From: Aquipuribacter nitratireducens | GTDB taxonomy: Bacteria; Actinomycetota; Actinomycetes; Actinomycetales; JBBAYJ01 | Reading direction: 5' to 3' | DNA length: 64,000 nucleotides | NCBI RefSeq assembly: GCF_037860835.1 | Contig: NZ_JBBEOG010000002.1 | Span: forward strand, 248,001-312,000 | Translations under genes and position numbers: made by a program | The notes under the pieces: generated by a model | What the model was told of the DNA's origin: nothing | Database searches by the model: none | The model's input: only the letters and a program-made list of their open reading frames with translations | In this document: piece after piece, positions 51,246 to 58,548 of the stretch | Layout of the letters: every line of letters starts with the position of its first letter | Position numbering within the stretch: position 1 is the stretch's first letter

Positions 51246-53417
51246 ATGGCACATGCCCCGGCCGACGTGCCCGCCCTCCTCGCGCCGCTCGACCCCGAGC
51301 AGCGCGCCGTCGCCGAGGCGGTTCGGGGCCCCGTGTGCGTGGTCGCGGGCGCGGGCACGGGCAAGACCCGCGCCATCACGCACCGTGTGGCGCACGCCGT
51401 CGCCGTCGGTGCGACGGCCGAGGAGCACGTCCTCGCCGTCACGTTCACCGCCCGCGCCGCCGGGGAGATGCGCGAGCGGCTGCGGCGGCTCGGCACGCCG
51501 AGGGTCGTCGCGCGCACCTTCCACGCCGCGGCGCTGCGCCAGCTGCAGCACTTCTGGCCGGCCGTGGTGGGGGGACCGCCCCCCGCGCTGCTCGAGCACA
51601 AGGCGGCTGTCGTCGCCGAGGCGGCGTCGCGTCTCGGCATCCGGCCGGACCGGGCGGTCGTGCGCGACCTGTCCGCCGAGCTGGAGTGGGCGAAGGTCAG
51701 CCTCCTCACCCCCGCCTCGTACGCGTCGGCCGCCCAGCGGCTCGGGCGGGGCGAGGTGGCGGGGCAGGAGCCGGCCGTGGTCGCCCGGGTCCTCGAGGCC
51801 TACGAGGACGCGAAGACCGCGCGCGGCGTCATCGACTTCGAGGACGTCCTGCTCCTCACCGTGGCGATGCTGCGGGAGCGCGACGACGTCGCGCGGCAGG
51901 TCCGCAGCCGCTACCGGTGGTTCACCGTCGACGAGTACCAGGACGTCTCCGCGGCGCAGCAGCGCCTCCTGGAGGCGTGGGTGGGGGAACGCGACGACGT
52001 GTGCGTCGTCGGCGACCCCAACCAGACGATCTACACCTTCGCCGGCGCCGACGCGTCCCTGCTCGACGGCTTCGCCCGCGCGCACCCCGGGACCACGACG
52101 GTCCACCTCGTGCGCAACTACCGCTCGCGCCCGGAGGTGGTGGCCCTGGGCAACGGGGTCCTCGGCGCCACCTCGGGCGTCCGCCTGCGGGCCGTCCGGG
52201 CCGGTGCCGAGCCGGGTGGGACCGCGCCGATCCCGACCGCGCCGACGTTCACGGAGTACGACGACGACGTCGCCGAGGCCGCGGGTGTCGCCGAACGGGT
52301 TGCGGCGGCTGTCGCGGCGGGTGTCCCCCGGCAGGAGGTGGCCGTGCTCGTGCGCACCAACGGTCAGCTCGAGGTGCTGGAGGAGGCGCTCGGCGAGCGC
52401 GGCATCCCGTACGTCGTCCGTGGCGGCGAGCGCTTCTTCGGGCGGCGCGAGGTCCGCGAGGCCGTGCTCCTGCTGCGGGGCGCCGCCAAGGCCGACGAGC
52501 CGCGGCCCGTCGCCGACACCGCCGAGGGCAGCGCCACCAGGGACGAGGACCCGGCGCTGGTCCGCGTCGTCACCGACGTGCTGTCGAGCGCGGGGTGGTC
52601 CCCCGACCCGCCCTCGGGTCGCGGGCAGGTGCGCGACCGCTGGGAGTCGCTCGCCGCCCTCGTCGACCACGCCCGTCGCCTCGCGGCGGAGCGGCCGGAG
52701 GCGGGGCTGCCCGACCTCGTCGCCGACCTGGAGAACCGCGCGGCCCAGCAGCACGCGCCCGCCCTCGACGGCGTCACCCTCGCGACCATGCACGCGGCGA
52801 AGGGCCTGGAGTGGGACGTGGTCCTGCTGCCCGGCCTCTCCGAGGGGCTCGTGCCCGTGTCGATGGCCGCGACCCCCGCAGCGGTCGAGGAGGAGCGACG
52901 GCTGCTCTACGTCGGCGTCACGCGGGCGCGGGAGGTCGCGCACCTGTCGTGGGCGCGGGCCCGCACCCCCGGCGGGCGCGGGAACCGCCGCCCGTCGCGC
53001 TTCCTCGACGGGGTCCGGCCCCGGACGGCCGCGGAGCAGGCGCACCCCGGTCGGTCGCGGACCCACGCGGGCGACGGCGGACGGTCCGGGCGCACCCGAC
53101 GGGCCGCACGCCCCGCGCTGTGCAAGGGCTGCGGGGGACCGCTCGTCACCGCCGCCCAGCGCACGGCGGGACGCTGCCCCGACTGCCCACCCCGCTACGA
53201 CGCGGCCGTGTACGAGGCGCTGCGCGCCTGGCGGACCAGGACGGCGGAGGAGGCGGGCGTGCCCGCCTACGTCGTCTTCACCGACGCCACCCTCGAGGCC
53301 CTCGCGGAGCGCCGACCTCACGAGGTCGCGGAGCTCGTCGGGGTCCCGGGGGTCGGTAGCGTCAAGCTCGACCGGTACGGCGCCGACGTCGTCAAGGTGG
53401 TCGCCGGGGCCGGCTGA
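51246..53417 (+). CDS. uvrD2: UvrD2-type DNA helicase with zinc and HRDC domains
   Basis: A 723-residue SF1A helicase: Walker A AGAGTGKT, Walker B DEYQD, GDPNQTIYTFAGA, MHAAKGLEWDV and VGVTRAREV. A tetracysteine element (C626, C629, C644, C647) and a C-terminal HRDC domain (about 650-720) mark it as UvrD2 (Rv3198c) rather than UvrD1. In mycobacteria UvrD2 is an essential 3'-5' helicase whose Cys element is needed for unwinding. GAGGAT ending 6 nt before the ATG fits a leaderless start. A short hairpin at 53429-53443 may end the transcript. Confidence 0.92.
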   Translation: MAHAPADVPALLAPLDPEQRAVAEAVRGPVCVVAGAGTGKTRAITHRVAHAVAVGATAEEHVLAVTFTARAAGEMRERLRRLGTPRVVARTFHAAALRQLQHFWPAVVGGPPPALLEHKAAVVAEAASRLGIRPDRAVVRDLSAELEWAKVSLLTPASYASAAQRLGRGEVAGQEPAVVARVLEAYEDAKTARGVIDFEDVLLLTVAMLRERDDVARQVRSRYRWFTVDEYQDVSAAQQRLLEAWVGERDDVCVVGDPNQTIYTFAGADASLLDGFARAHPGTTTVHLVRNYRSRPEVVALGNGVLGATSGVRLRAVRAGAEPGGTAPIPTAPTFTEYDDDVAEAAGVAERVAAAVAAGVPRQEVAVLVRTNGQLEVLEEALGERGIPYVVRGGERFFGRREVREAVLLLRGAAKADEPRPVADTAEGSATRDEDPALVRVVTDVLSSAGWSPDPPSGRGQVRDRWESLAALVDHARRLAAERPEAGLPDLVADLENRAAQQHAPALDGVTLATMHAAKGLEWDVVLLPGLSEGLVPVSMAATPAAVEEERRLLYVGVTRAREVAHLSWARARTPGGRGNRRPSRFLDGVRPRTAAEQAHPGRSRTHAGDGGRSGRTRRAARPALCKGCGGPLVTAAQRTAGRCPDCPPRYDAAVYEALRAWRTRTAEEAGVPAYVVFTDATLEALAERRPHEVAELVGVPGVGSVKLDRYGADVVKVVAGAG

Positions 53418-53472
53418 GCCGGTCTGAGGCCCCTCTGAGGGGCGTCTGAGACGACCGTGCGAGCGGCCGCCG

Positions 53473-53512
53473 AAAAATAGGGTGGCGCCTCGACGCCACC
53501 CGGCTCTACCGT
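53473..53512 (+). promoter_or_regulatory. Predicted WhiB7-type promoter of the whiB7 leader
   Basis: An A-rich block (AAAAATAG, 53473-53480) precedes a weak -35, and TACCGT (53507-53512) is a TANNNT -10 at proper distance. WhiB7 autoactivates through an AT-rich element just upstream of the -35, which its AT-hook contacts. This is the only A-run in the surrounding kilobase. A 7-bp inverted repeat (53481-53500) lies inside the spacer. Confidence 0.5.
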
Positions 53513-53572
53513 TCCCCCACAGCGAGCGCGCGGGTAGGCCCGCGCGCGTCAGGTGGGAGGAGGTGCACCCCG

Positions 53573-53791
53573 ATGGAGATGAGCATGACGACCACGCAGT
53601 GGACAGGCGGGTACGGCAGCAACGCCGTGGCCACGAACAGCCGTGCTCACGCGGCCACCGTCCCGGCCACCAGGGGAGTAGTGCGCCTCCGTTCGGACCT
53701 CGACGCCCGTTTCGCCGCGAAGCTCCGCGGCGTCGTCGGCGGCTTCGGTGCCGTCATCCCCGCCCCCTCCGGTCCCCGGACCTCCGGCTAG
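53573..53791 (+). CDS. Small leader ORF upstream of whiB7 (putative regulatory uORF)
   Basis: A 72-codon reading frame preceded by a strong ribosome site (GGGAGGAGG, 53555-53563). It begins with three closely spaced ATGs and reads MEMSMTTTQWTGGYGSNA. I recognise no domain. The stop TAG (53789-53791) lies 23 nt before a perfect intrinsic terminator that itself precedes whiB7. Actinobacterial whiB7 genes are known to carry long leaders with a uORF whose translation controls read-through when ribosome antibiotics are present. This ORF fits that role, but it could also be an ordinary small protein. Confidence 0.6.
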   Translation: MEMSMTTTQWTGGYGSNAVATNSRAHAATVPATRGVVRLRSDLDARFAAKLRGVVGGFGAVIPAPSGPRTSG

Positions 53792-53814
53792 CGGCCCACC
53801 AGGCCGACACGTCG

Positions 53815-53843
53815 GAGCCGCGGACCCTCGGGGTCCGCGGCTC
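53815..53843 (+). terminator. Intrinsic terminator/attenuator in the whiB7 leader
   Basis: A perfect 13-bp stem (53815-53827 with 53831-53843) with a TCG loop, followed by a pyrimidine-rich TTCTCGTCTC. It lies between the uORF and whiB7, with no gene ending that needs it except the uORF. A GGTCC near 53771 and CCGGCT at 53784-53789 in the uORF tail can partly pair with its left arm, giving a possible antiterminator. Confidence 0.7.
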
Positions 53844-53964
53844 TTCTCGTCTCCCGGCGTCGCCGGTTCGGGAAGGCCCCGGAGCCCCCTCCAGGCCACG
53901 AGCCCCCGCACCGAGACCCGTCCGGTCGACCCGACCCGGACGCCGACCCGGAGAGGACCCGACG

Positions 53965-54255
53965 GTGACCGTCACCGAGCTGGACCCGACCACAACCGAC
54001 ACCGACCACCCCGTCCCCTGGCGCGAGCTGCCCTGCCGGGTCAACGACCCGGAGCTGTGGTTCGCCGAGCGGCCCGACGACGTCGAACACGCCAAGGCGC
54101 TGTGCACCGCGTGCCCGCTCGCGCGCTCGTGCCTCGCCGGCGCGTTGCAGCGGCGCGAGCCGTGGGGCGTGTGGGGAGGGCAGCTGGTGCTGGCCGGTGT
54201 CGTCGTCCCCCGCAAGCGGCCCCGCGGCCGTCCCCGCAAGGACGCCGTCGCCTGA
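53965..54255 (+). CDS. whiB7: WhiB7 transcriptional activator
   Basis: A 96-residue WhiB-family iron-sulfur regulator that binds sigma A and activates intrinsic antibiotic-resistance genes. The four cluster cysteines are C24, C47, C50 and C56. The GVWGG turn is at 68-72, and the C-terminal AT-hook RGRPRK at 87-92 is diagnostic of WhiB7. GAGAGG (53951-53956) precedes the GTG at 53965. It lies downstream of uvrD2 as in mycobacteria (Rv3197A), behind a roughly 450-nt leader with a uORF and terminator. Confidence 0.95.
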   Translation: MTVTELDPTTTDTDHPVPWRELPCRVNDPELWFAERPDDVEHAKALCTACPLARSCLAGALQRREPWGVWGGQLVLAGVVVPRKRPRGRPRKDAVA

Positions 54256-54340
54256 CCCGCACCACCCGCACCACCTGCAGATGCATCACACCGACCGTGC
54301 CGCGCTCCTCAGCGACGTGGCCCACACCAAGGAGACCGCT

Positions 54341-54550
54341 GTGTCCATGCTCGTCCTCGACCTGCCCCGCGAGGCGCACGCCCGCGACCTGGCGGCGGCC
54401 CGCAACGCGAGGCTCGTCCTCGCGATCCGCCGCAGGCGCGCCAGCGAGCGCTCGAACGCCCGCGCCCGCCGCCTCGTCCACCTCGCCTCGCTCGCCGCCC
54501 AGCGCAGCGAGGCCCGTGCCTGGTCCGGTGCGCTGAGCACCGCACGGTGA
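54341..54550 (+). CDS. Small basic hypothetical protein downstream of whiB7
   Basis: A 69-residue Arg- and Ala-rich frame starting at GTG 54341 with AAGGAG (54329-54334) 6 nt upstream. It reads MSMLVLDLPREAHARDLAAA and then a basic helix with RRRR. It lies 85 nt after whiB7 and just before a strong terminator, so it could share the whiB7 transcript. I recognise no family. The clear ribosome site and position argue that it is real, but it may be a peptide with a regulatory rather than enzymatic role. Confidence 0.5.
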   Translation: MSMLVLDLPREAHARDLAAARNARLVLAIRRRRASERSNARARRLVHLASLAAQRSEARAWSGALSTAR

Positions 54551-54574
54551 CCGACCGGGCCCTTCCTGTCCACC

Positions 54575-54615
54575 GGCCCTGAGCAGCCCCCGAACCGGGT
54601 GTGCTGCTCAGGGCC
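54575..54615. terminator. Bidirectional terminator after the whiB7 unit
   Basis: A perfect 13-bp stem (54575-54587 with 54603-54615) around a 15-nt loop, between the small basic protein gene and the convergent ABC1 kinase gene. Confidence 0.75.
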
Positions 54616-54677
54616 CTTCCGTGTCCGACCCCGTCCCGACCCCGTTGCGACCCCGTTCCGACCTCGTCCCGGCGCTG

Positions 54678-55991
54678 TCACGGTCGCTCGAAGCCCGGCA
54701 GGTACTCCTCGAGCACGTCGAGGACCGGGATGACGCCGCCCACCTGGCACAGCACCCCGATGCCGCCCAGCCACACGCGGTGGATCAGCAGGTACTCCGG
54801 CGGCAGGTTGAGCCGCAGCCCCACCGACCACGTCGGGCGGCGAGGGTCGTTGATGTGGGCGACGAGGTCCCGCAGCCACTGGCGGCTGAAGCGGAACTCG
54901 TCGACGCGGGCGGGGGCGAGGAACGGTTCCAGGTACGCCAGCAACGAGGGGGCGTCGATGTCGATCTCCGGCTTGACGAAGCCCGCCTCCCGCAGGCCCA
55001 CGAGCACGCCGTCGGCGTCTCCGGCCAGGGCCCGGTGCAGCAGGACGTGGATCTCCGGCGGCATCCCCTCCGGCAGCTGCTTGACGGCGCCGAAGTCGAG
55101 CACGCCGAAGCGCCCGTCGTCGGTGAGCATGAAGTTGCCGGGGTGCGGGTCGGCGTGGAGGAGCCCGGCGTCCCGCGGGCCCGCCAGCAGCAGCTCGGCG
55201 TAGTGCCGGGCGACGCGGTCGCGCTGCTCCTGGTCGCCGGAGGCGATGACCTCGGCCATCCCCGTGCCCGACAGCCACTCCGACACGATGACGCGTTCGC
55301 CGCCCGCGAGCACCCGCGGGACGGCGAACACCGGGTGCCCGTCGAACGCCTCGGCGAACTGCTGCTGGTTGCGGGCCTCGAGCTCGTAGTCGAGCTCCTC
55401 CGCCATGCGGGAGCGCAGCTCGTCGAGGATGGGGCCGATGTCGAGGCCGGGGATCCAGGAGGCGCCGAGGCGCCCGGCCCTGGCGACCTGCTCGAGGTCG
55501 CTGATGAGCGCCTCCCCGGCGCCGGGGTACTGGACCTTGACCGCGACCGGTGTGCCGTCCTGCCACACGGCGCGGTGGACCTGGCCGATCGAGGCCGCGG
55601 CCGCCGGGCGGTCGTCGAAGTCCGCGAAGCGGGAACGCCAGCGCCGGCCCAGCTCCTCCGCCATGACGGCGTGCACGGTGCTGCTCGGCATCGGGGGCGC
55701 CGCGTTCTGCAGCTTCGTCAGCGTCGCGCGGTACGGCCCGGCGAGCTCCTCCGGCAGACCCGCCTCGAAGATGCTGAGCGCCTGCCCGAACTTCATCGCC
55801 CCGCCCTTGAGCTCGCCGAGGGTGCGGAAGATCTGCTCGGCGGTGCGGGCCTGCATCTCGGCGGCGACGGCCTCCGCGGAGCGTCCGCCCACGCGCTTGC
55901 CGATGCCGAGCGCGGCGCGTCCCGCGATGCCGAGGGGCAGGGCCGCCAGGCGGGCCGTGCGGGCGACGGTCCGACGGGGCAGGTCGCTCAC
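54678..55991 (-). CDS. ABC1/UbiB-family atypical kinase
   Basis: A 437-residue protein-kinase-like ATPase of the AarF/UbiB/ADCK family. It has the KxGQ-type motif MKFGQALSIFE, the Ala-rich loop AAAASIGQVHRA, the lysine VAVKVQYPG, catalytic LLHADPHPGNFML and DFG-like VLDFGAVKQL. Family members support quinone or lipid metabolism; the exact target is unknown. The GTG start overlaps the ThiF-like gene's stop (GTGA), so the two are translationally coupled. The counterpart is Rv3197. Confidence 0.9.
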   Translation of the reverse strand: MSDLPRRTVARTARLAALPLGIAGRAALGIGKRVGGRSAEAVAAEMQARTAEQIFRTLGELKGGAMKFGQALSIFEAGLPEELAGPYRATLTKLQNAAPPMPSSTVHAVMAEELGRRWRSRFADFDDRPAAAASIGQVHRAVWQDGTPVAVKVQYPGAGEALISDLEQVARAGRLGASWIPGLDIGPILDELRSRMAEELDYELEARNQQQFAEAFDGHPVFAVPRVLAGGERVIVSEWLSGTGMAEVIASGDQEQRDRVARHYAELLLAGPRDAGLLHADPHPGNFMLTDDGRFGVLDFGAVKQLPEGMPPEIHVLLHRALAGDADGVLVGLREAGFVKPEIDIDAPSLLAYLEPFLAPARVDEFRFSRQWLRDLVAHINDPRRPTWSVGLRLNLPPEYLLIHRVWLGGIGVLCQVGGVIPVLDVLEEYLPGFERP

Positions 55992-56989
55992 CCGGCCATG
56001 GTCGCACCGTCCCGGTCGCCCCGCCCGGGTGGCCCCACCCACCCCTCGGTCGCCTCGTCGTGGGGCAGGCCGACGCAGCCGCACGCGGGATGGGCCGACC
56101 AGCGCTCCCACTCCACCTCCCCGTCGTGGTCGACCCTGGCGCCGGCCCCCGGCGGGGCGACGGCGCCAGCGGTCACGGCCCGCGGCAGCACGGCAGCGGA
56201 CAACCGCGCGACGACCGCCGCGACGGCGGCGCTGGTGGCCGCGGACGGGACGGGCCGGGCCCCGGCGAGCGCGCGTGCCCGCAGGCCGCGCACCGCGTCC
56301 GGCCACGCGGGGTCGACGTCGCGGTGGAGCAGGTCGACGCAGTGCAGGCAGGGACCACGGCCGGGGACGACGAGCGGTCCCACCAGGACGTCGTCGTCGC
56401 GGAGCAGGACGGGCACGTGCGTGACCCCCTGCTGCACCAGCGGGGCCGACGCAGGGGCGTCGTGGGCACGCTCCGCCACCACGACGACGAGGTCCGGGAC
56501 GGCGGGGCAGCCGGTCCGCGCCAGCGGCGCCACCCGGTGCACCGCCTCGGCCGCCGCGTGGACCGCGCGGCGGCCCACGTCGCCGGCGCACGCACCGCCT
56601 GGGAGCACGTCGTCAGGGCCCACGGTGGCGTCGTCGACGAGTGCCGCCGTGCCCGCCCCCGACGCGGCCAGGACGGCCGTCAGGACGATGCCGAGCCCGC
56701 GCCCGCCGACCACGGCGACCTCCGGTCCGGGTCCTCGTGCGTCCGGTACCCGGGCGGCGACGGCGGGCACGACCGCCCCGCAGCCACGCAGCAGCGCGAC
56801 GAGCCAGCGCCCCCGCTCGTCGAGGCGTGCCGCGTCGACGCCCCGGTCGAGCCCGGCCACGACCGCCCAGTCGGCCGGGCCGAGCCCGTCGACGACCCTG
56901 GCCCGGCGCCCGGACCCGACCTGAAGCGCGGTGGTGCCGCGGACCGCCCGGGTCCGCCCGGGCGCCCACACGACCACGTCCGACCTCAT
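55988..56989 (-). CDS. ThiF/TOMM-cyclodehydratase-like protein
   Basis: A 333-residue protein with an E1-like nucleotide-binding core (EVAVVGGRGLGIVLTAVLAA) and the hallmarks GPLVVPGRGPCLHCVDLLHR and HPACGCVG, whose four Cys can hold a structural zinc. These are seen in ThiF-like leader-binding or partner domains of azole peptide (TOMM) cyclodehydratases and in the actinobacterial Rv3196 family. No YcaO gene or clear precursor peptide is nearby, so bacteriocin synthesis is unlikely. Coupling to the ABC1 kinase suggests a conserved housekeeping role. The ATG at 56989 is chosen because the family core begins soon after. Confidence 0.78.
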   Translation of the reverse strand: MRSDVVVWAPGRTRAVRGTTALQVGSGRRARVVDGLGPADWAVVAGLDRGVDAARLDERGRWLVALLRGCGAVVPAVAARVPDARGPGPEVAVVGGRGLGIVLTAVLAASGAGTAALVDDATVGPDDVLPGGACAGDVGRRAVHAAAEAVHRVAPLARTGCPAVPDLVVVVAERAHDAPASAPLVQQGVTHVPVLLRDDDVLVGPLVVPGRGPCLHCVDLLHRDVDPAWPDAVRGLRARALAGARPVPSAATSAAVAAVVARLSAAVLPRAVTAGAVAPPGAGARVDHDGEVEWERWSAHPACGCVGLPHDEATEGWVGPPGRGDRDGATMAG

Positions 56990-57117
56990 CCCCGGAGGCT
57001 CGCACGCCCGGGCGGCCCGGGACGCGGCATCCACAGGCGCTGCACGGGTCGCCGTCGTCGTCCACAGCCCGGGCGCGCCCTCAGGGTGGGGCGCGGCGGG
57101 TGCCCCACACTCGGGTC

Positions 57118-57954
57118 GTGGACGCGACGACGCGGCAGCCGGCCGACCCCGACCGCACACCGCGCGTGCTCGTGCGGAGGGACACCGACGACGCGGGTGT
57201 CGTCGTGCTCACGCTGTCCGACCCCGACCGGCGCAACGCCATGACACTCGAGCTCACGCGCTCGTGGCGGCAGGCGCTCGCGCAGGTCCGCGGCGACGAC
57301 ACCGTGCGGGCCGTGGTCGTGATGGGCGCCGGGAGCGCCTTCAGCTCCGGCGGCGACCTCTCGTGGCTCGGTGACGACACCGGACCGGGCGCGCCCGTCG
57401 ACGACCTGCGCCGCCGGATGGGCGGCTACTACGCGGAGTGGCTCGCCGTGCGGGACCTCGCCGTGCCGGTCGTCGCCGCGGTCAACGGTCCCGCCGTGGG
57501 CGCCGGGGTGGGTCTCCTGCTGGCGTGCGACCTCCGTGTCGCCGCCCGCTCCGCGCACCTGTCGGTGCCGTTCACCGGCCTCGGCCTCCACCCGGGCATG
57601 GGCCTCACCCACACCCTCGTCGCGGCCGTCGGGCTCACCGCCGCCCAGGACCTCCTCCTCACCGGGCGCCGCGTCGGGGCGGAGGAGGCCCAGCGGCTCG
57701 GGCTCGTCACCGCCGTGCACGCCGACGACGCCGTCCTCGGGGCGGCGCTCGCGCTGGCGCGCACGGTCGCCGGCCACGCGCCGGTCGCCACCCGGCTCAC
57801 CGTCGCGGCTCTGCGGGCCGGCGGGCACGCCGACCTGCCCTCCGCCACCCGCTGGGAGGCCCTCGCGCAGTCCGTCACGCTCGCCACCGGTGACGCCGCC
57901 GAGGGGCTGCGCGCGGCCGCGCAGCGCCGCGCGCCGCGCTTCACGGGCCGCTGA
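57118..57954 (+). CDS. Enoyl-CoA hydratase/isomerase family protein
   Basis: A 278-residue crotonase-fold protein with oxyanion-hole segments GSAFSSGGDLSWLG and VNGPAVGAGVGLLLACDL. The region that normally carries catalytic acids reads FTGLGLHPGMGLTHTL, with no Glu or Asp at the usual place, so the reaction is uncertain. It is not in an obvious pathway cluster. CACACT ending 6 nt before the GTG at 57118 may be a leaderless -10. The M48-like gene follows after 21 nt and has its own -10. Confidence 0.8.
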   Translation: MDATTRQPADPDRTPRVLVRRDTDDAGVVVLTLSDPDRRNAMTLELTRSWRQALAQVRGDDTVRAVVVMGAGSAFSSGGDLSWLGDDTGPGAPVDDLRRRMGGYYAEWLAVRDLAVPVVAAVNGPAVGAGVGLLLACDLRVAARSAHLSVPFTGLGLHPGMGLTHTLVAAVGLTAAQDLLLTGRRVGAEEAQRLGLVTAVHADDAVLGAALALARTVAGHAPVATRLTVAALRAGGHADLPSATRWEALAQSVTLATGDAAEGLRAAAQRRAPRFTGR

Positions 57955-57962
57955 GGCGCGGG

Positions 57963-57968
57963 TAGCGT
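57963..57968 (+). promoter_or_regulatory. -10 hexamer for leaderless metallopeptidase gene
   Basis: TAGCGT ends 7 nt before the ATG at 57976. Confidence 0.55.
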
Positions 57969-57975
57969 CCCCGGC

Positions 57976-58548
57976 ATGGCGGGGTCGGGGAACCAGCCGC
58001 GGCCCCGCGTCGAGGTCCGGCGCTCCGCGCGGCGCCGTCGCACCGTCAGCGCCCACCGGGAGGGCGACCGGGTCGTCGTACTCGTCCCGGCCCGCCTCTC
58101 GCCGGCCGAGGAACGCCGCTGGGTCGAGCGCATGGTCGCCCGCCTCGACGAGAAGGAGGCCCGCCGCCGACCCTCCGACGAGGAGCTCGCCGGCCGGGCC
58201 GCCGCGCTGTCCCGGCGCTACCTGCAGGGCAGGGCCCTGCCGACCAGCGTGCGGTGGAGCAGCCAGCAGCAGCAGCGCTGGGGGTCGTGCACGCCGTCCG
58301 ACGGCACCATCCGGATCTCGGAGCGGGCCAAGGGGCTGCCGGAGTGGGTGCTCGACTACGTGCTGCTCCACGAGCTCGCCCACCTGCTGGAGCCGTCCCA
58401 CGGCCCTGGCTTCTGGCAGCTGCTCGCGCCCTACCCCCGCACGGAGCGCGCGCGCGGGTTCCTCGAGGGCTTCGACACCGCGGTCCGTGGCGACGTCGAC
58501 CCCGGGGTGGACACCGGAGAGGTCACCGAACCGCGGAGCGAGGACTAA
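57976..58548 (+). CDS. YgjP/DUF45-type zinc metallopeptidase
   Basis: A 190-residue minigluzincin with the zinc motif HELAH (132-136) and the third-ligand region EPSHGPGFWQL. It starts with the basic strand VEVRRSARRRRTVSAHREGD typical of YgjP-like proteins. Related entries are filed as M48-family or SprT-like peptidases. The substrate is unknown. Its stop TAA overlaps the stop of the convergent DUF2342 gene by 4 nt. The same neighbour is seen near Rv3195 in actinobacteria. Confidence 0.82.
   Translation: MAGSGNQPRPRVEVRRSARRRRTVSAHREGDRVVVLVPARLSPAEERRWVERMVARLDEKEARRRPSDEELAGRAAALSRRYLQGRALPTSVRWSSQQQQRWGSCTPSDGTIRISERAKGLPEWVLDYVLLHELAHLLEPSHGPGFWQLLAPYPRTERARGFLEGFDTAVRGDVDPGVDTGEVTEPRSED

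Noticed and set aside
53511-53537. Second SigB/SigF-like promoter (GTTC-17-GGGTAG) in the whiB7 leader
   Set aside because: Both the -35 and the spacing deviate. It is possible but not supportable without transcript data.
55988-56989. TOMM/bacteriocin biosynthesis cluster
   Set aside because: The ThiF-like motif alone is not enough. There is no YcaO, dehydrogenase, exporter or Cys/Ser/Thr-rich precursor.
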